Shown here one piece after another: positions 1-14,869 of a stretch of DNA of 64,000 nt. The stretch spans positions 1,756,742,772 to 1,756,806,771 of the forward strand of contig OY728165.1 in NCBI GenBank assembly GCA_963277665.1, read 5' to 3'. Under the pieces are notes generated by a model that saw nothing but the letters and a program-made list of their open reading frames with translations, had not been told where the DNA came from and did not search any database. Made by a program: the position numbers and the translations under genes. Numbering within the stretch: position 1 is the first letter of the stretch; each line of letters starts with the position of its first letter. Source of the stretch: Viscum album (Eukaryota > Streptophyta > Magnoliopsida > Santalales > Viscaceae).

Positions 1-3000
1 TATACAACAGAATTATTTTTTAAAATGATATGCCCAAGAATTATTCCAATTTCCAACATGCATTGACACTTATCAGTATGTTGTAATTTGATTTATCAAA
101 TAGTGGTATTCTAAATAATTTATATATTTTTCATGAAATAATAAAATTAATTAAATTAAATTTTCCATTAATCATAAAATTACATATGAACTCTTTAATA
201 TGGGTTGAAAATATAATTAATATAAACATCTTTTTTGTACCTATGAAATTAAGAAATCAATAAGGAATCATTTACTGAGAAAAGTTGTCATTGGGGAATT
301 TAATGGTAGTTTTATCCTCATCGTTAAGAGAAATCAGCACATGAAATTATCCTTTAAATCATTCTACAAAAAAACAGTGAGTTTCACCAGATAAATTTTA
401 TAATATTCTGACAATAAAGTGAATATTAAAATAATCCTTCATAGATTCCCTATTCGATTTAAAATAATATATACAAACTCACAATGTATTATGAACTCAT
501 AAAGGTATCACCTAATCATTTTCATTATAAAATATATATAGTCAGGTTTTAAAAAAAATAAAATGACTGAGGTTAATAAATTTTTAATCTGAATTTGGAT
601 AGATAATCACAACAACTAACAACAATTATATCTCATTCATCAAAAAATACATCCTTGTTTGTTGAACCATATTTTTGGCATCCTAAGAGATTTTCTATAA
701 TATAAAATATATATATAATTGGAGTTTTGGGATTACCCTTGTATAATTACTTCAACTAAAACCAATATATATTACATTTCCATGATTATTTAAGTATAAT
801 TATATTCATAACATAATTGTGTTTTACAAATAACGTTAATATAAATTTATCATCTTACGTTAGGTATACATTTTTGATTCTAGTGGGTAGAGGATTCAAT
901 TCTATATTAGGGAATTGTTCTATTTATGTGATTATATTAGGGTTCCTTAATTCCACATCTTGTGTTTTTATGAACAAGGTGGAAAATCAACTAATTTAAA
1001 ATTATCAAACATAATCAACTCCATCGTACAATTAATTAGTTAAAAATTATTTTGATTATAAACAAAATTAGAAAATTTCTAAAAATTTTCATTCCCAATA
1101 AAATATTCAATAGTTAAATATTCCCCTAATGATAAAATTTTAGGAAACACATTTATATTATCACTTGTTCAAACCTACTCAATTTGTGATAGTGTAAAGA
1201 GTGAATTAAATTCCTCCAAGTAATTTATAACCTCAAATCTTTTGAAGTGTACTTTTCTCTCTCCAAAACCCATGGTGAAAGTTCCCATATGATCATTTAT
1301 GATGGTCATGGATCATTTAAAGAATGGTTTCCTCATAATTATGATTAATTTTTATATATTTTATTCATCTTTCATTCATAGAACATATATATCCGTACGA
1401 AAAATCACATTTCAAATGCTGAAAAGAACTTCCTCTAATACTATGTTTTGAAAAGTAGTAGATAAATTTGAGTGTCTCCTAAATACACATGTTGGTTTTA
1501 CATAAAATAACTAGAAATAAGTAAAAAATATGCGGGGAGTGAAATTAATTGAAGAACGTATAAAACATTATTAATCTAAATCAATTAATGGAACCAATTT
1601 TGTATAGAATATAAAATTTACCTTGGACCTTACATTTTGTGGGAAATTGTTCTCCGATAAGGCATAAAACATATTTCAGTAAATTTATTCTTTAATTACC
1701 TTGATGTATCAACTTCAATGATAAATAGATCCATATGAATATTACAATTCATTGTAATTTTAGGAATATATTATAGAAGTGGTATAGAGATCTCATCTTT
1801 CCTGAAGGTTTTCATAATGTCACATTGGTTTTTATTCATGGAACTTCATTTGTGGAATCATATTAGAGGGAAATGGGTGTAGATGGTAATTCTACTATTT
1901 TTTCTTCCCCTATTAGTGTTTCACTTTTCATTTCATATTTGTCTAAAAATCCATTCCAATTATCTCTTTTCATCATTCATAGACAAGTTTTCAATGATAT
2001 ATCTTGATTTTTCATCATTTTTTCAATACATGGTTGATATTATTATTGATTAGTTGTGTTGGGGAATTAATATTTATAAAACATAAAATATTCATCATTT
2101 CCACATTCCATTTTATATTTTCCTCTTATTGTTTTGGTAGTTTTATTTGTTTATTGAAATAATTTCATAAATACTTCTATGAATGTTATTTAATTAGTTG
2201 AAATTATTTCTACATACCTCAACCATTGATTTGTGATTTTTATATACAATTATTCAGAAAATGATGGAGGGATATCAAAATTATTTCTTTTTATATACAT
2301 TTGGTTAATGATAGGATATATTTTTATAATTTTTAATATATGGATATTGATCAAAAAGAGATTACTGGTATTTCTGTTAATAAAATAGAATTGTTAATCA
2401 TCCAAATTAATAAGGTGCATGAGAAGAATATATGAAAACAAGACTGGGGTACTGAATTTTTTTATTTATATAAACCATAATAGATCATATTTTTATATAA
2501 ATCCATACAGAGATAAGAATAACAATATGGTGATGAACATAATTAATACAACAATATAAATAATTTCTGCTCACTATATTACTTTAGTTACATTTATCTA
2601 ATAGAATTATTTATTTCACCATGTTTGGAATATAGTAATGTTTCTGGTAAGAAATATGTTAATTTTCCTAAATCTATGTTACTATTACATTTCGTTCCAA
2701 CCAACAAATAGTTCAAGGATATATTCTCAGTGACTCCCATGGGGTTTTTGTGAATTTCCATTGAATAATACACTTAATCATGCATCTAGAAGATTTTTAC
2801 CACCACAATGTAATACCTGATAGATGAAGATGTATAAATAGTTTCCTTCAATTGGTTATTGGGGTATCTTTGATGTATTTCCTCAAATAATTCAAAATAC
2901 TCATAATGTGTCTCTCAATATTCGTTTATAATGGAATCAATCTCCATATTTATGATATTATCTTCGTGGAAAAGTTGAATCTTTGATGAAATCCTCTATT

Positions 3001-6000
3001 AAAAAAATCCTAGTAATGTAATACTTTTAATTTTAGACATCAAAACCGGACCATTTTTACACATTCAGGAGATAATTGGAATTAAGTTCATATGATTTGT
3101 TCATCATCAATATTTATTGGATTTATGATGGATAATACAAGTGAGAAATTCATTATTTTTTTATTTTTATCATTACTTGAAAGCCCATGATACTTGGGAA
3201 TAAGGTGTGTAGATTTATTTTATATTAGAAAATCAACTTCAAATGAATAATGCAAGTTATTTTAACTGATTAGTATATATATCTCTAATTATTATTAGGA
3301 TTTACTATAATTTGTAAAAACACAATGGGAATTTTTAATTAATCATTAATGTATTTCTATTAAATCTCTTAAAATTTTGGCTGAAATATTAATTTTTAAA
3401 ATTTATTAAGTGATTCTCATTAAATTTATCTGTCAAGGGAATTTTATTATTAGTTTAGGATGTATTAATGAAACTAATGAGTTAGAATTTTTACAATCTC
3501 TTGAGAAACGACACAATGATTTCGAATAACCTATCTTGGGGTGGGTTAAATAAAAATTAACCATTTGATAAAAAATTTCACAAGTAGAACACTATATTTT
3601 TCCCTATAGAGGGGTGCTCAAATTCATTTTAACATTTTAAAAAAGGGTTCTTTGAATGAAATTGTGAAATAATAAATTAAATCAAAAGAGATGAAATATA
3701 AAGTTAACAAGGTGATGGTTTGGGGATTGATGCACAATTATAATAATATCATGATTTCAAATGATTTTACTTCTCTTTTAACAAATAGTTAATAAAGAGT
3801 AACCCAAATCATTTTACCAATCATCCTTAGTGTCGTATGTTTGTTGATGATTGAAATAAATGTTATATTTGTATGGTCTAACCTCCATCATTTTGTGTAT
3901 GTTATACAAAAAACAATCCCTATTTTACCCATAAAATAATAATGTATAGTTTTTGTATCGTATATATCCAATGAGTGTCCCACTAACCCTCCATAAAAGA
4001 ATAATGTTATAATGAAATTCATCTCTCAAATATTTCCAATTACATAATATAAAATATATAACTTACGAGTGGGATATTAGTGATCATCTAATATTAGAAT
4101 TGACAAAAAAGACTTCTAAATTAAACGTAATCACATTATATTATATAAATTGAATTCTGAAAACTGAAATTGTTCAATAAATTAATGTGTTTACAAATTA
4201 TTTTGGGTGGTCAAGAATCACAATTTCATCTCTACCCTAAAACACACTAATATGTTCTTCACCCACATAATATAGGAAAAAATATTAAAGGCGGGTTAAA
4301 AGGTAAATCTATTGGGAAATTAATAATGCATTGTAAAATATTAGGGAAACAACATGTGTCAGTCACTACGTCTCCTTTGAACTCATTATATACTTTTACA
4401 GAATTGATTCCCTAGTTCTAATATTTTTTTTAAAACATATAATAACCATACACTTTTAAAAGTATACACTTTTCCCATGATATTTTTAATAATATTGTAG
4501 TATTCTTTGAATATCATTGATCATATACTGATGAATTCCACGTATTCTTATTTTAAAAAATTAATGATATCCTATATGTTTTGTTTTTTAATTTAGAGGA
4601 TCCACATTGATGTTAATGGTTGTTTTATTTATATTCATATGGGGAATTCAAAATCATTGGTATTATTTTTATATTAATTTAATGAATATCCCCTCAATTT
4701 ATTTTTCTTATTGATATTATCTTCTCTACATCATGAATTCTAATTTGGTAGAAAACCCCTAGTATTGAACAATCCTAGGATTCAAATCAAATTTATACAG
4801 TTTTTTACATTTATCCCCATAACAGAATTATTCACTCCAATAGTTTGTAAAACTGAGAGATAAGTATATATTTTTCCACGTAGAGTTAATGATAACTATA
4901 TTATGTAATGTGTAGTGTTAATGAATAAATTTTATTGGTCTATTTAAATATCATAATAACAATATATTAGACAACATATAATTCATGAAAACTCTACATT
5001 ATCCCATGTAGTGTGCCAATACATAATATTTTTTTTCTCCAATGTAGATTATATTATCTTATTCATGGAAGTGAATCCCTTTTTCAAAAAATTATAATTT
5101 TTCTAAAAAAAAATCATATCAAAATTAAAATATCGCCTATAATTATACAACATATAATAAAATAAAATAAATATTTCCTGAATTTTTTATTTTTAACCAA
5201 AATTTAAAAAACAATTAGTGTAATGAAACATCACATACATGATTTTCGAAAAAATATAAATTTAAAAATTCTAGTGGAAAAATTGAATATTAGTAATATT
5301 ATAATAAATTAATTAACTGTGTTAGTTGCATGTATCATCCATTACTGTATTTAAATAATAATGTGTTTTATTCAATGATATGAATAATTGGAATGTCATT
5401 AGATTTATACCATTTAGATCATATACATCACTTACACCATACATAAAATATTTTTGGACATGAAGCTTCACTCACTTCATTTCATTTTTTAGATTTATAG
5501 TGATTCTGATTGAAATATAGACTAGTTTTCTACGTTTTTTTGTGTATATTCATATCTTCAAGATCAAATGGTAGTTTATGTATGAGGAAATTTTTTTCAT
5601 GATAGAAGAAAATATATATTTTTTCCTATTTAGTAATGTTATCCATATAAAATTAAATTACATTTTAATTGTATTTAGTTGTTAATATGTTTTTTTTATT
5701 TTCATTCATCTAGAAATATGTTCATTATATTAATTTTATAAATCAATTATTAGATATGTATTTATTTTTCTAGGACATTCCAATAAAATTATCAATGAAT
5801 TCCAAATAATAGAGTAACCTTTGTGAAAAATAATTATGATAGATATTAAGGAATTTCATCTATAGATGATAAATCAATATCCACAATAGTAGTCACGATA
5901 CTCAAGTGATTGAATAACACACTTAGGGTAAATGATGGGTTTTCATGGGCAATTATCATTTTCCCTAGACGGGGTTGTCAAATAATTGAATTAGAGAAGA

Positions 6001-9000
6001 ATTTTGTGGTAAGATGGGATGTATGATTATTAGGTTTTGGTAAGAAATATGGTTATCATACATTAGGGATATAATATGTTCTTGTCTAAACAATATTATA
6101 ATGGTGTATGCCTATGTTTTTGAGGTATTTCATGGTATTTTGTGTGGGAACCATATGTATTATTGTTACATTTTCTCTAATATCATGATATGGAGTTGAG
6201 GAGATTTTTGAAGGATGTAATAAGGCCCAACATGGTGGAAATCCCTATATTAGATCATGAATTAGATTCTTTAGTTGCATATTATAGTTTTTACATTTCA
6301 TTTATATTATTATTAACTTATGTCAATTGACTTTTTTATTTCGGAAATGGATTAAAATTTATTCAATGAATACTTAAATACCATATTTATTATTATCTAA
6401 TTAAATAATATCATGAAAAAATATGCACAGATTATAGAAACTGATATTCTATCTATTTTCAATTTTAATGAATTGTGACATATAATTTCACTTCATAAGA
6501 ATGATTCTTCAAAATTGCTTAGAAGTTTATAATTGATCATGAAAATTGTTTTTAATTAATATTTTTTATATATTCATTCTAATCCCATTTTTATATTTAT
6601 ATAATTTTTATTAATTCAAAATGTTGTTTTACTTTCATAGTTATGTGGTATATATGATCCCTTATAAATGATTATTTTTTTAATAGTGTTGATACAATAT
6701 AAAATGTATGAAATTATTCACCAAAATATTTATTTAAATTGATAATGATGTTTAATAAGGAAAATTTAGGAAATGAATATATTTTGGTGTGCTTAATAGG
6801 GAATGGGTTTTTCATAACATAGATTTTTAAATGAATTTTTTTTGGAAAATATATTTTCTAAAAATATTTTGACATGTAATCCATGATATTGAAAAATATG
6901 GTATACCATAAATATATTTCAAATGTTATGTGTGGGATTAATTATGATATATTCATTAATTGAATGTTTATTATAGAATGAATTTGTTATGTTGGTATTT
7001 TTTATACTTTAATTTCACTGATTATTTTAAATAATGAAATGATTTTATATGAATCCTATTTTAGTAATTAATTTTTTAATAAATTTGGATTTTGTATTAA
7101 GATTATTACATCCATGATTTTGGAAATCAATTATGGTGTGGATCACTATATGTGTGATATTGGCTTAGTTTTTTTATAACATTTGTAGGATTATAGATAT
7201 ATAATGGTGATATTGTTTCCAGAATACAATTTTCGGATATTTAATATAGTTGATGAGATTATTTAATTATAGATATGAGAATTATTATTGTATATTCATT
7301 GTTTCGTTTTCTGTTTTATTTGTTTCATTAATCATGTATTATAATTATGGAATGTATTTTTGGATGTGTACTATGATGTTATAATTTAATTAATGGTATA
7401 AAAGGTGTGGAACATTTTGAATGAATTGTTAGTTCAAATGATTTAGGTATAGAAATTATTATAATGGGGAGGTTATGAAAACATCGTTCATAGTGAAATC
7501 ATTAAATATGAAATATGTTTTAATTGTAGAATTTTAGTGCATATTGTGTGGTATGATTCATATTTTTTTAAAAGATCATATTTTATTTTGATATATCATA
7601 ATAAAATAAGAAATTTATAGAAATAATTATATTTGATTTTAATTTTTTTTTTGTTTCGGTGGTTGGTTTTGGGTTTTAGTGAGTTGGAAATAAGAGACTG
7701 AAATTGTGTGATGTAGCATTAGGCCTCCCACGTATATGTGGATCCCACAAGATGTATAATAGAATATACCGAAAATAATTATGGTACTACATATATAATA
7801 GTGGATTCTAATAGTATTCTAGTTGATCACACAAGAATTATATAGGGTTGAAGAATGATTTTTAAATGTCTAGAAATGGTTTCTTCTACCTAAATTCATT
7901 CATAACCACATTTAGGTTCCCAGAAACGCAGTTTTTCATATAATATACATGTTACATAGGAAGTATTTTTATTACATTAATTATTTATCCTCTTGGATAT
8001 GGATAATGGATTTATTACGTTGGGTTCTTCCATCATATTAGGATTTATTTTTTCCCCTCAATCATCTTCCCCTTTTTTGGACTCTACTTTTTTCCTCACT
8101 AAATTTTGAAAATTTATACTTTATTTATCTATGTATCCATTATTTCATCCAATTAACTATTTAATTTTAATAATTTTATCCATTTTTTTATGTGTATTGT
8201 TTTAAACTCATTAATAATTTTTATATCATTTAACTAGGTTAGGGTTTTTCCAAGGTACGTCTAAATTATCGTGTTAATATGGATGATGTTTAAGTTGAAT
8301 TCTATTAGGATTTAGATTTTTCTGACTCAAAAATATATTTTTAGGAATATTTAATAAGTTTTCATCAATTCTTAGTAAATATGGGATTATAAGTATTGGT
8401 ATTATAAATTTACTGTAGTTTTTTGGATTATTATTACGGGATTTTTATGGATCATTGGTATTTTATTCGGTTATTATTGGATAGAAGAACCTCAAAAATA
8501 ACATAGTTTGCATGCCTCAACTCTTCGAGGGAATTATTCATCCATGACTATTACATTCCTACCACTTTTTAAAATTATTAAATAGCGATGAAAATTATTT
8601 TAATAAATATCTGTGGGTGATTTCCATTAACATTTTGAAATTTCATTAAACATTTTTAATGAAATTTTATATACATATAAGTAATGATTTAAATTTAATA
8701 ACTATTTATATGGAACCCATAATCTATGGCATTATTAGAATTTCTTTATTACTAAATTCCATTTTTTACAGTAATATTTACCACTTTTCGGAAACATTAT
8801 GCATTTCATAACTTGTTTTTTATTGTTTTATATTTATTTTCCTGTTTTATAATATATAATATAGTTTTATTATAAAATTGACATTAAAATGTTCTAATAT
8901 TATTACTATTGGTGGTTAAAAATTAGGTATTTATACTTTTTTATCACTATATTTTGATAATTATACAATATATTTGTTATTTTATTTTAACGCATGTGCA

Positions 9001-10472
9001 TGTAAACTTTTAATAAATCTTAATAATCTGAGGAATTGAATTTTTAGCATTGTAAATATGTCATAAATGTGTTTAGCTTCATAAAAGTGGTATAAATATT
9101 GTAATAATTCTTCAATCCCAATCAGTGTGACATTTTTTTCATTAATGAAAATAAATATACCTTGAATTTTTAATTATGTTCGGGGTGAATACTTGAATGT
9201 GTAATGGAATTGGCATTTTATATAGTGGGGACATGCAATATCAAATTATTTATATGTGGAAAACGTTTTATAAATGGTGTAAACAATGAATAATGGAGTC
9301 ATTGATCATTTTCATAAGGGGAAATTCAGAGGTGGTTTTATATGGGAATTATGGGAAAAAATTTTCTGATTCAAAATCAATATTTCACATATTTGATTAT
9401 AGTAGAATAAAACAATATTCTTCTCAATAATTATTACTATGTAATAGGGATCTAACAAGAGAAACAAAACGCCATCTCCTACACACACACTCTCTCTCTC
9501 GTTAATTTGGAAATTATGAATTACTTATTCATATTCTTTGTGTTTAACGTGATAATGAATATTAAGTATCAAAACAATGATTCCACGTGCTGGATAAATT
9601 AAAATATGCATGTAATTTATTTTTATATCCTAACACATTATATGTTATTATGTTATCACCTTCTCAAATATACTCTTTATGAAATCCACCCGTTGAATAA
9701 AAAAAAGTTTTAAAAACATTTTAATTTATATATTTTTATCCATAATTCTAAAATAACATTTTAATTATTTTTAAAGATTTATTCCCTCGAAGATAATTTA
9801 AATTTAATACATTAAATATCATTGTTTCATGTTTTGAATTATTTGATGAATAATAATGACTACTATTTTAGATAAGGATGCATAAAATATTTAACGGTAA
9901 TGTTTTTCATGGTAATTAATTAAAATATGGGGATTTAAATAATTATTTTTTAAAATTGAATCTACACATGATTTGAGTATATTTTAATTATTTGATTACC
10001 ATTTTCATGATAACATTATTTGGATGAAACATGCATGGATATGTGATCATAAATAATATTAATATTTTAATGTATTATTAAATTTTCTAATTTTTCCCAT
10101 GTTGACAATGATTATTTTCTCCTGATCATAGAGACACTCTCAATGCATTACTCTCTAAGAATTCTAACCCACCATGACAATAAAATTTATTTTACCATAT
10201 CACTTGATTTATTAACAGAAATTATAATCCATACCCATCTTTGTGTAGTCATGTATTCAACTGATCCCCACTATCTCTATTATCTCTATTTAATTATTCC
10301 ATTTTATTTTCAATTATGTTGCTACAATAATATGATAACGATTAACCAAATAAAATCTGGGTTCCAGAATATTATTTTGGTGAATAAACAATAGATTTTA
10401 TTTCTGTTATACAATAAAATTTTCATAAATAAATGTGAAATAGATAATGGCATAAATTCACCTTGTCAAAGT
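1..10472. other. AT-rich non-coding stretch, no gene recognised
   Basis: I see no coding frame with recognisable protein motifs on either strand. Open frames are under about 85 codons and look like chance frames. Base use is heavily A+T with long A and T runs, as expected for old decayed repeat DNA. The stretch may include further remnants of the retroelements to the right, but no LTR end, primer site or polypurine tract could be fixed. Confidence 0.6.
9481..9500. repeat. Compound (AC)5(TC)5 microsatellite
   Basis: Five AC dinucleotides run directly into five TC dinucleotides. It is a short simple repeat with no sign of function. Confidence 0.9.
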
Positions 10473-10491
10473 CCGATGATGTGCTCATCGG
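10473..10491. repeat. Short perfect GC-rich hairpin
   Basis: CCGATGA and TCATCGG form a perfect 7-bp stem around a 5-base loop. It stands out because the surroundings are very AT-rich. No T-run follows, so it is not a terminator-like structure. Confidence 0.6.
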
Positions 10492-11699
10492 AAATAAGAA
10501 TAGTTAATAGTGGATAAATATCTGAGAAAGATTTTACAGTTATGATTTGTATGATAAGATAATGTTCTTGTAGTCATAAATTTTTCTCAACTACTCTACA
10601 TGTAGTGTAAAACCTTAATATTTTATGATATGATATCTTTTTAATTAAATATAATATATTTGATAGATTGTGATATATACCATACCTTGTTTAAATGAAC
10701 TGAGATATACTATCACATTGACCTTGGATTGGAGGTCATGAATAAAAATATCTATATTATATAATATATATATTTTAAAAAGGTATGAAATTATTTAGTT
10801 GGTTATCAATTTGTAAGAAAAGGGAATAATATAAATTCTTTATAAAAAAGTAATGTTTTTTTAAATTGGATCCTCCGAATTTTTTTTATCTAAATAAATT
10901 AAATTAATATCTTTCATTTTGTTATTTTATTTTAATAAATACAATAATTATTTATTAAAATGTTTTAATACTCTTATAGTTTTTTCTAGGCATGGTATAT
11001 TACAAATTCCAATTTTTTAGTTAGAAATATATTTTTTCTAAAAATGTGTATATTTTTTTCAACATATATTTAAAATGAATTTATTCCACCTTTTGAAATT
11101 GAATTATCATAAATGGTTCCAAAATTTTTAATTAGTACATACACATATGGTAAATAATTCCATTTTATTTTATAGGAGCATAAATAAAAAATGTGGTAAT
11201 ATTTATCCCCTCAGTAAAGTGTAAATCTGGTTAACCATGGATAAAAATAAATTTTAAGGTCATAATTTGTTATACAAAATATTATTGAAATAGGTTTATT
11301 TACAATGTATCACGTCATATATAAAATATATTTTTCAAGGAGACACTTGTTCCTGAAAATAAATATTATAAAAATTCATGAATTGAAAAATGAAAATTTT
11401 CATTATCTTATTATAAAATATATAATGTTATTTCATATGGAGAATGATTAATGTTGTGAATGAATAATCATGTTTATTTAATAATAATGGTATTATTTTC
11501 TGGATGGTAATTCATTTGTAATTTTTATTATCTATAAAATTTTCTATAATATGAAATATTCAAATAATTTATCTTTAATTAATAAAAAAAAGAAAAAAAT
11601 GAATTAAAAAATATTAATAGTTATATATGATGAGTTTCTTATAGTGTCCCAAAATTTTTTTGAATATATAAAACTAGTTTTTTTAAAGGATAAAATTAT

Positions 11700-12700
11700 A
11701 AATCCAACCTTTTGTACTCATGAAAAGATAAATGTGATATTTATTGTAATTTATTTTAATATATGATTACATCTTTGGATGTTACATATGTTTTCACTAT
11801 ACATAATATCTTATAATAGTATCCTTATTCTTTTATAGATTGTTTAGGATTATGCGGAAATGGTTTCTATGAAGCCCATTACTTTTCAATGTCTAATTCC
11901 ATAATCAAATTATTATAAAGCCCATTTCATTCCACGAGTAATGATATGATGAGTTTTTTAAACATATAACAAACATCTCTATGATTTCAATTAAGTTATG
12001 TTTTGTTCAAAAATTAAATATCCCTCCAATGAATTGGGTAAATCATAATTTACCTTAAGATAAAATTTTTTGAAATAGAGATTTAACCAAGATCATTATA
12101 GGAATCTATCAACTATGATAGTCTTGGTAGTGATCCCTAACTTTTACGATGGGTTAGAGAGTAAATGAAATCCAGTATGATTATCCTGGTAATGAACGTT
12201 GAATAATATGGAAATCATTTTCAATTATTATCTTTTGGTCAAAAATAAATTACTTATACAATGTTATACTTTCATGGATCATGTTATTTTTAGATATTAT
12301 TATTCAGCTATTTTGAGCTATCAAGATTTCTTCCCTGACTCCAGATTATGATCTATGACATGAATGGTATAGTTTTGAATTGTTATTCTATTGTTCTCAT
12401 ACTCTTATTCTCATTTAATGCTTATTTTTAAATTTATATCTTTCTTTTGTACTCTAACTGAGCATCAAATATCACCATTTTTTAGGTTTCCACCCCATAT
12501 TTAACAAATAAATATATTATGTATGAAATGTTTAATAAGGTATGTTGTCATTATGAATGTTTAGGAGATAATGTAGTACATTTATGATGTAGTATTTTAT
12601 GAATATATGTCTATGAAATAATTATAACAATATTATTATAGAATGATTCATTATGTTATGTGATGAATATTAATATATTATGATTTTTTATCTATTTTGA
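11700..12700 (+). repeat. Diverged repeat block, candidate 5' LTR segment of the oldest gypsy element
   Basis: This block aligns by eye, same orientation, with about 42060-43000. Shared stretches include the segment around 11840-12000 (compare 42180-42340), the sentence-like match near 12100-12135 (compare 42505-42535, sharing a TGTCTTGGTAG-like core) and 12260-12420 (compare 42605-42765). Divergence is high. The two copies flank the plus-strand gypsy relic and both nested insertions, which is what an LTR pair would do. The outer LTR ends were not found, so the LTR role is inference. Confidence 0.5.
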
Positions 12701-13461
12701 AAATGTAAGTGTCAAATTAGTTTGCATTTGATTAAGGATTAGTTACCTTAATAAACTAATATGAGAATGGTTTAGTAGGAACCGTTATTATAATCCAATT
12801 TATAGGTTATTATCGTATTTTGTGGTTAATAAATGAGTTTTAATTTACAAGAAATTCGTCCACAACAGGATACTACAAGTAAAAATGGTTTTATCACAGG
12901 TGTGTCTTGGAGTATGATATTGAAAATACTTGATTGAGTAAATATTTTCCATCATTATACTGTGTGATGAGTGTGTCGTTACATGAAACATAGTTTTTCA
13001 ATCATTTGGGATATTTTAGGGTTAATTAAAATATTTCCAATGATCATTTTTGATGTTTTTAGAAAGATAATGATCATTAATTTCCTTGTAGTACATATGG
13101 TCTGAAATATGGAAAATAATGTGTCATTATTTATACGTCATATAAGTCATATTAAATAATTATATTATTTTCCAATTTGATTGGCGTTCCATAAAATATT
13201 ATTTTTTGTTCTATTCAATGGTTGCAGCTCTAAGGAACAAATTTAATGATGAATGTGTTATAAAATGTAATTATTATTATCATCATAAAAATAAGGTTAT
13301 ATAATCTATTATGATTTTTTAGGATTACACAACATTTATAAGATATAAATCATACTAAGCATCCAAATTAGGAATTTATCGGACAAAATTAGGTTGAGTC
13401 CTTGAAGAGTAAACCCCAACCCCTATTAAGCGGGTCTTATGATTCACTAGTTGTTGAGAAA

Positions 13462-13476
13462 TGTATCAGTATCATA
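13462..13476 (+). other. Possible decayed Met-type primer-binding site
   Basis: TGTATCAG followed by TATCATAG resembles the plant initiator-Met PBS (TGGTATCAGAG) with one lost base. It lies about 1 kb upstream of the protease relic of the plus-strand element and downstream of the candidate 5' LTR block, the right order for a 5' LTR-PBS junction. In AT-rich DNA such a match could be chance. Confidence 0.25.
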
Positions 13477-14442
13477 GAAAAAAATATTTTCTTTTCTATT
13501 GTGTGAAAATCAGTAAAAAATAATTTTTTTAATATACATTTTGAATTTTAAATTAGATGAACGTTGATATATTTTCTTTAATATGATGAAATTTGATAAA
13601 ATTTACTCCATATCGTTGAACGATGTTAGGATATAATTTCTCAATAAGGGAATTCCCAATATTATTTATATGAAATTTATGTGTAATTATTTGAGGTAAT
13701 GTAGAAGGATGATGAATTTATTGGTACCTATGTAATTTTTTATAAAATAAATGGGATGTATGGTACTGGAATTATTATCCTACAATAATGTGAGGTTGAT
13801 CAATTATTTAATGGATCAAAAGAAATTATCCAATGGGTGTTGTCCAAAAGAGACTATAATATCTATGGAGAACTCATTCGTTGTAATATCCATGCGTAAA
13901 TGGATATTGGTGTGACCAATAACTCTCAAGGCATTGATATGAAAAGAAATATTAAACTCAAGAGAAGTTATAAAAACAAATGAGATATGAACATGAAAAT
14001 TCATTTATGCAAAATAATTTGCATGGAAATGTAGTGGAAATTATATGAAGGGAAATGAAAAATGTTATAAATTTGGAATAAAAGGAAATTGTGTAATAAA
14101 AACTATTTTTATTTTAATAAGTTATAAAATTATTTGAATACGGAAAAATGTCAATAGAACACACCACCCACACTCAAGGGTTTCAAATAAATGGAATGTT
14201 GTAATATGTTGAAAAATTCTCAAATATAACAGTAAATTATGATAATTGATGTAAGAAACCAATTGATTCCATATAAAAAATAAATATAACGAGATTACTA
14301 TTTCTTATGGGGGATACGATAATATCGCAGTGAAAGGTGCACATATTTCGATCTCTAGAATGGATTTTGTCTCATATGATTAAGGATCTAAAAAATATTT
14401 TATATCTGATGAATTTTATAAGGGTAATGAACTAGAAAATAA

Positions 14443-14675
14443 ATGACTACAAATTTAATTAGAACTAAAAACTCTATTGGTACGATGATTTTATTAGAAG
14501 TAAATTATTATTCTCTAATTGAACTTCCCATAAATATAGTTATGGGAAATATTTTAATTCCCACTCTACTTGAATTAGGTGTTATATATAGAATGATTTG
14601 GATTTATTTACATGTTTTTATCATATATATCTGTGTATGAGAAGTCAAATTTAAACTTTCGAACCAACCTATGAA
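14443..14675 (+). pseudogene. Ty3/gypsy protease-region relic
   Basis: This 65-codon open frame and the codons after its stop resemble the part of gypsy aspartic protease downstream of the active site. It reads LPINIVMGNILIPT, then a decayed stretch where the family has the GMDWL box, then EVKFKLSNQP after an in-frame stop, matching the usual tail between protease and RT. The active-site DSG/DTG is not visible. It lies just upstream of, and on the same strand as, the RT relic. Recognition rests on order and weak similarity, so it is the least secure domain of this element. Confidence 0.45.
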
Positions 14676-14869
14676 CATTTGTCAATGTGAAAAAAGATAT
14701 GAAATTAAATTCAAAATTCCATCCATTGTGTGGGCTATGCTTCCTATTCAATTTGGGTGTTTATCTCAGTTGGATGGGGAGAATCTCAACATCAATATGT
14801 GAAAATTATGAAATAGTTTGATAATGTATTTTCAAAATAGATACATAATCTTGAACTAAATCATGAAAT

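Noticed and set aside
817..999. 60-codon open frame as a gene
   Set aside because: No family motif, no promoter or splice context, and frames of this size are common by chance. The same applies to the other short frames outside retroelement relics (for example 10143-10394, 39291-39572, 41822-42016, 58902-59129, 61028-61258).
10473..10491. Rho-independent terminator
   Set aside because: No T-run follows, and the retroelement content shows plant nuclear DNA, where such terminators do not operate.
13816..14004. 62-codon minus-strand frame as a gene
   Set aside because: It lies opposite the presumed gag-protease region of the plus-strand element and has no motif.
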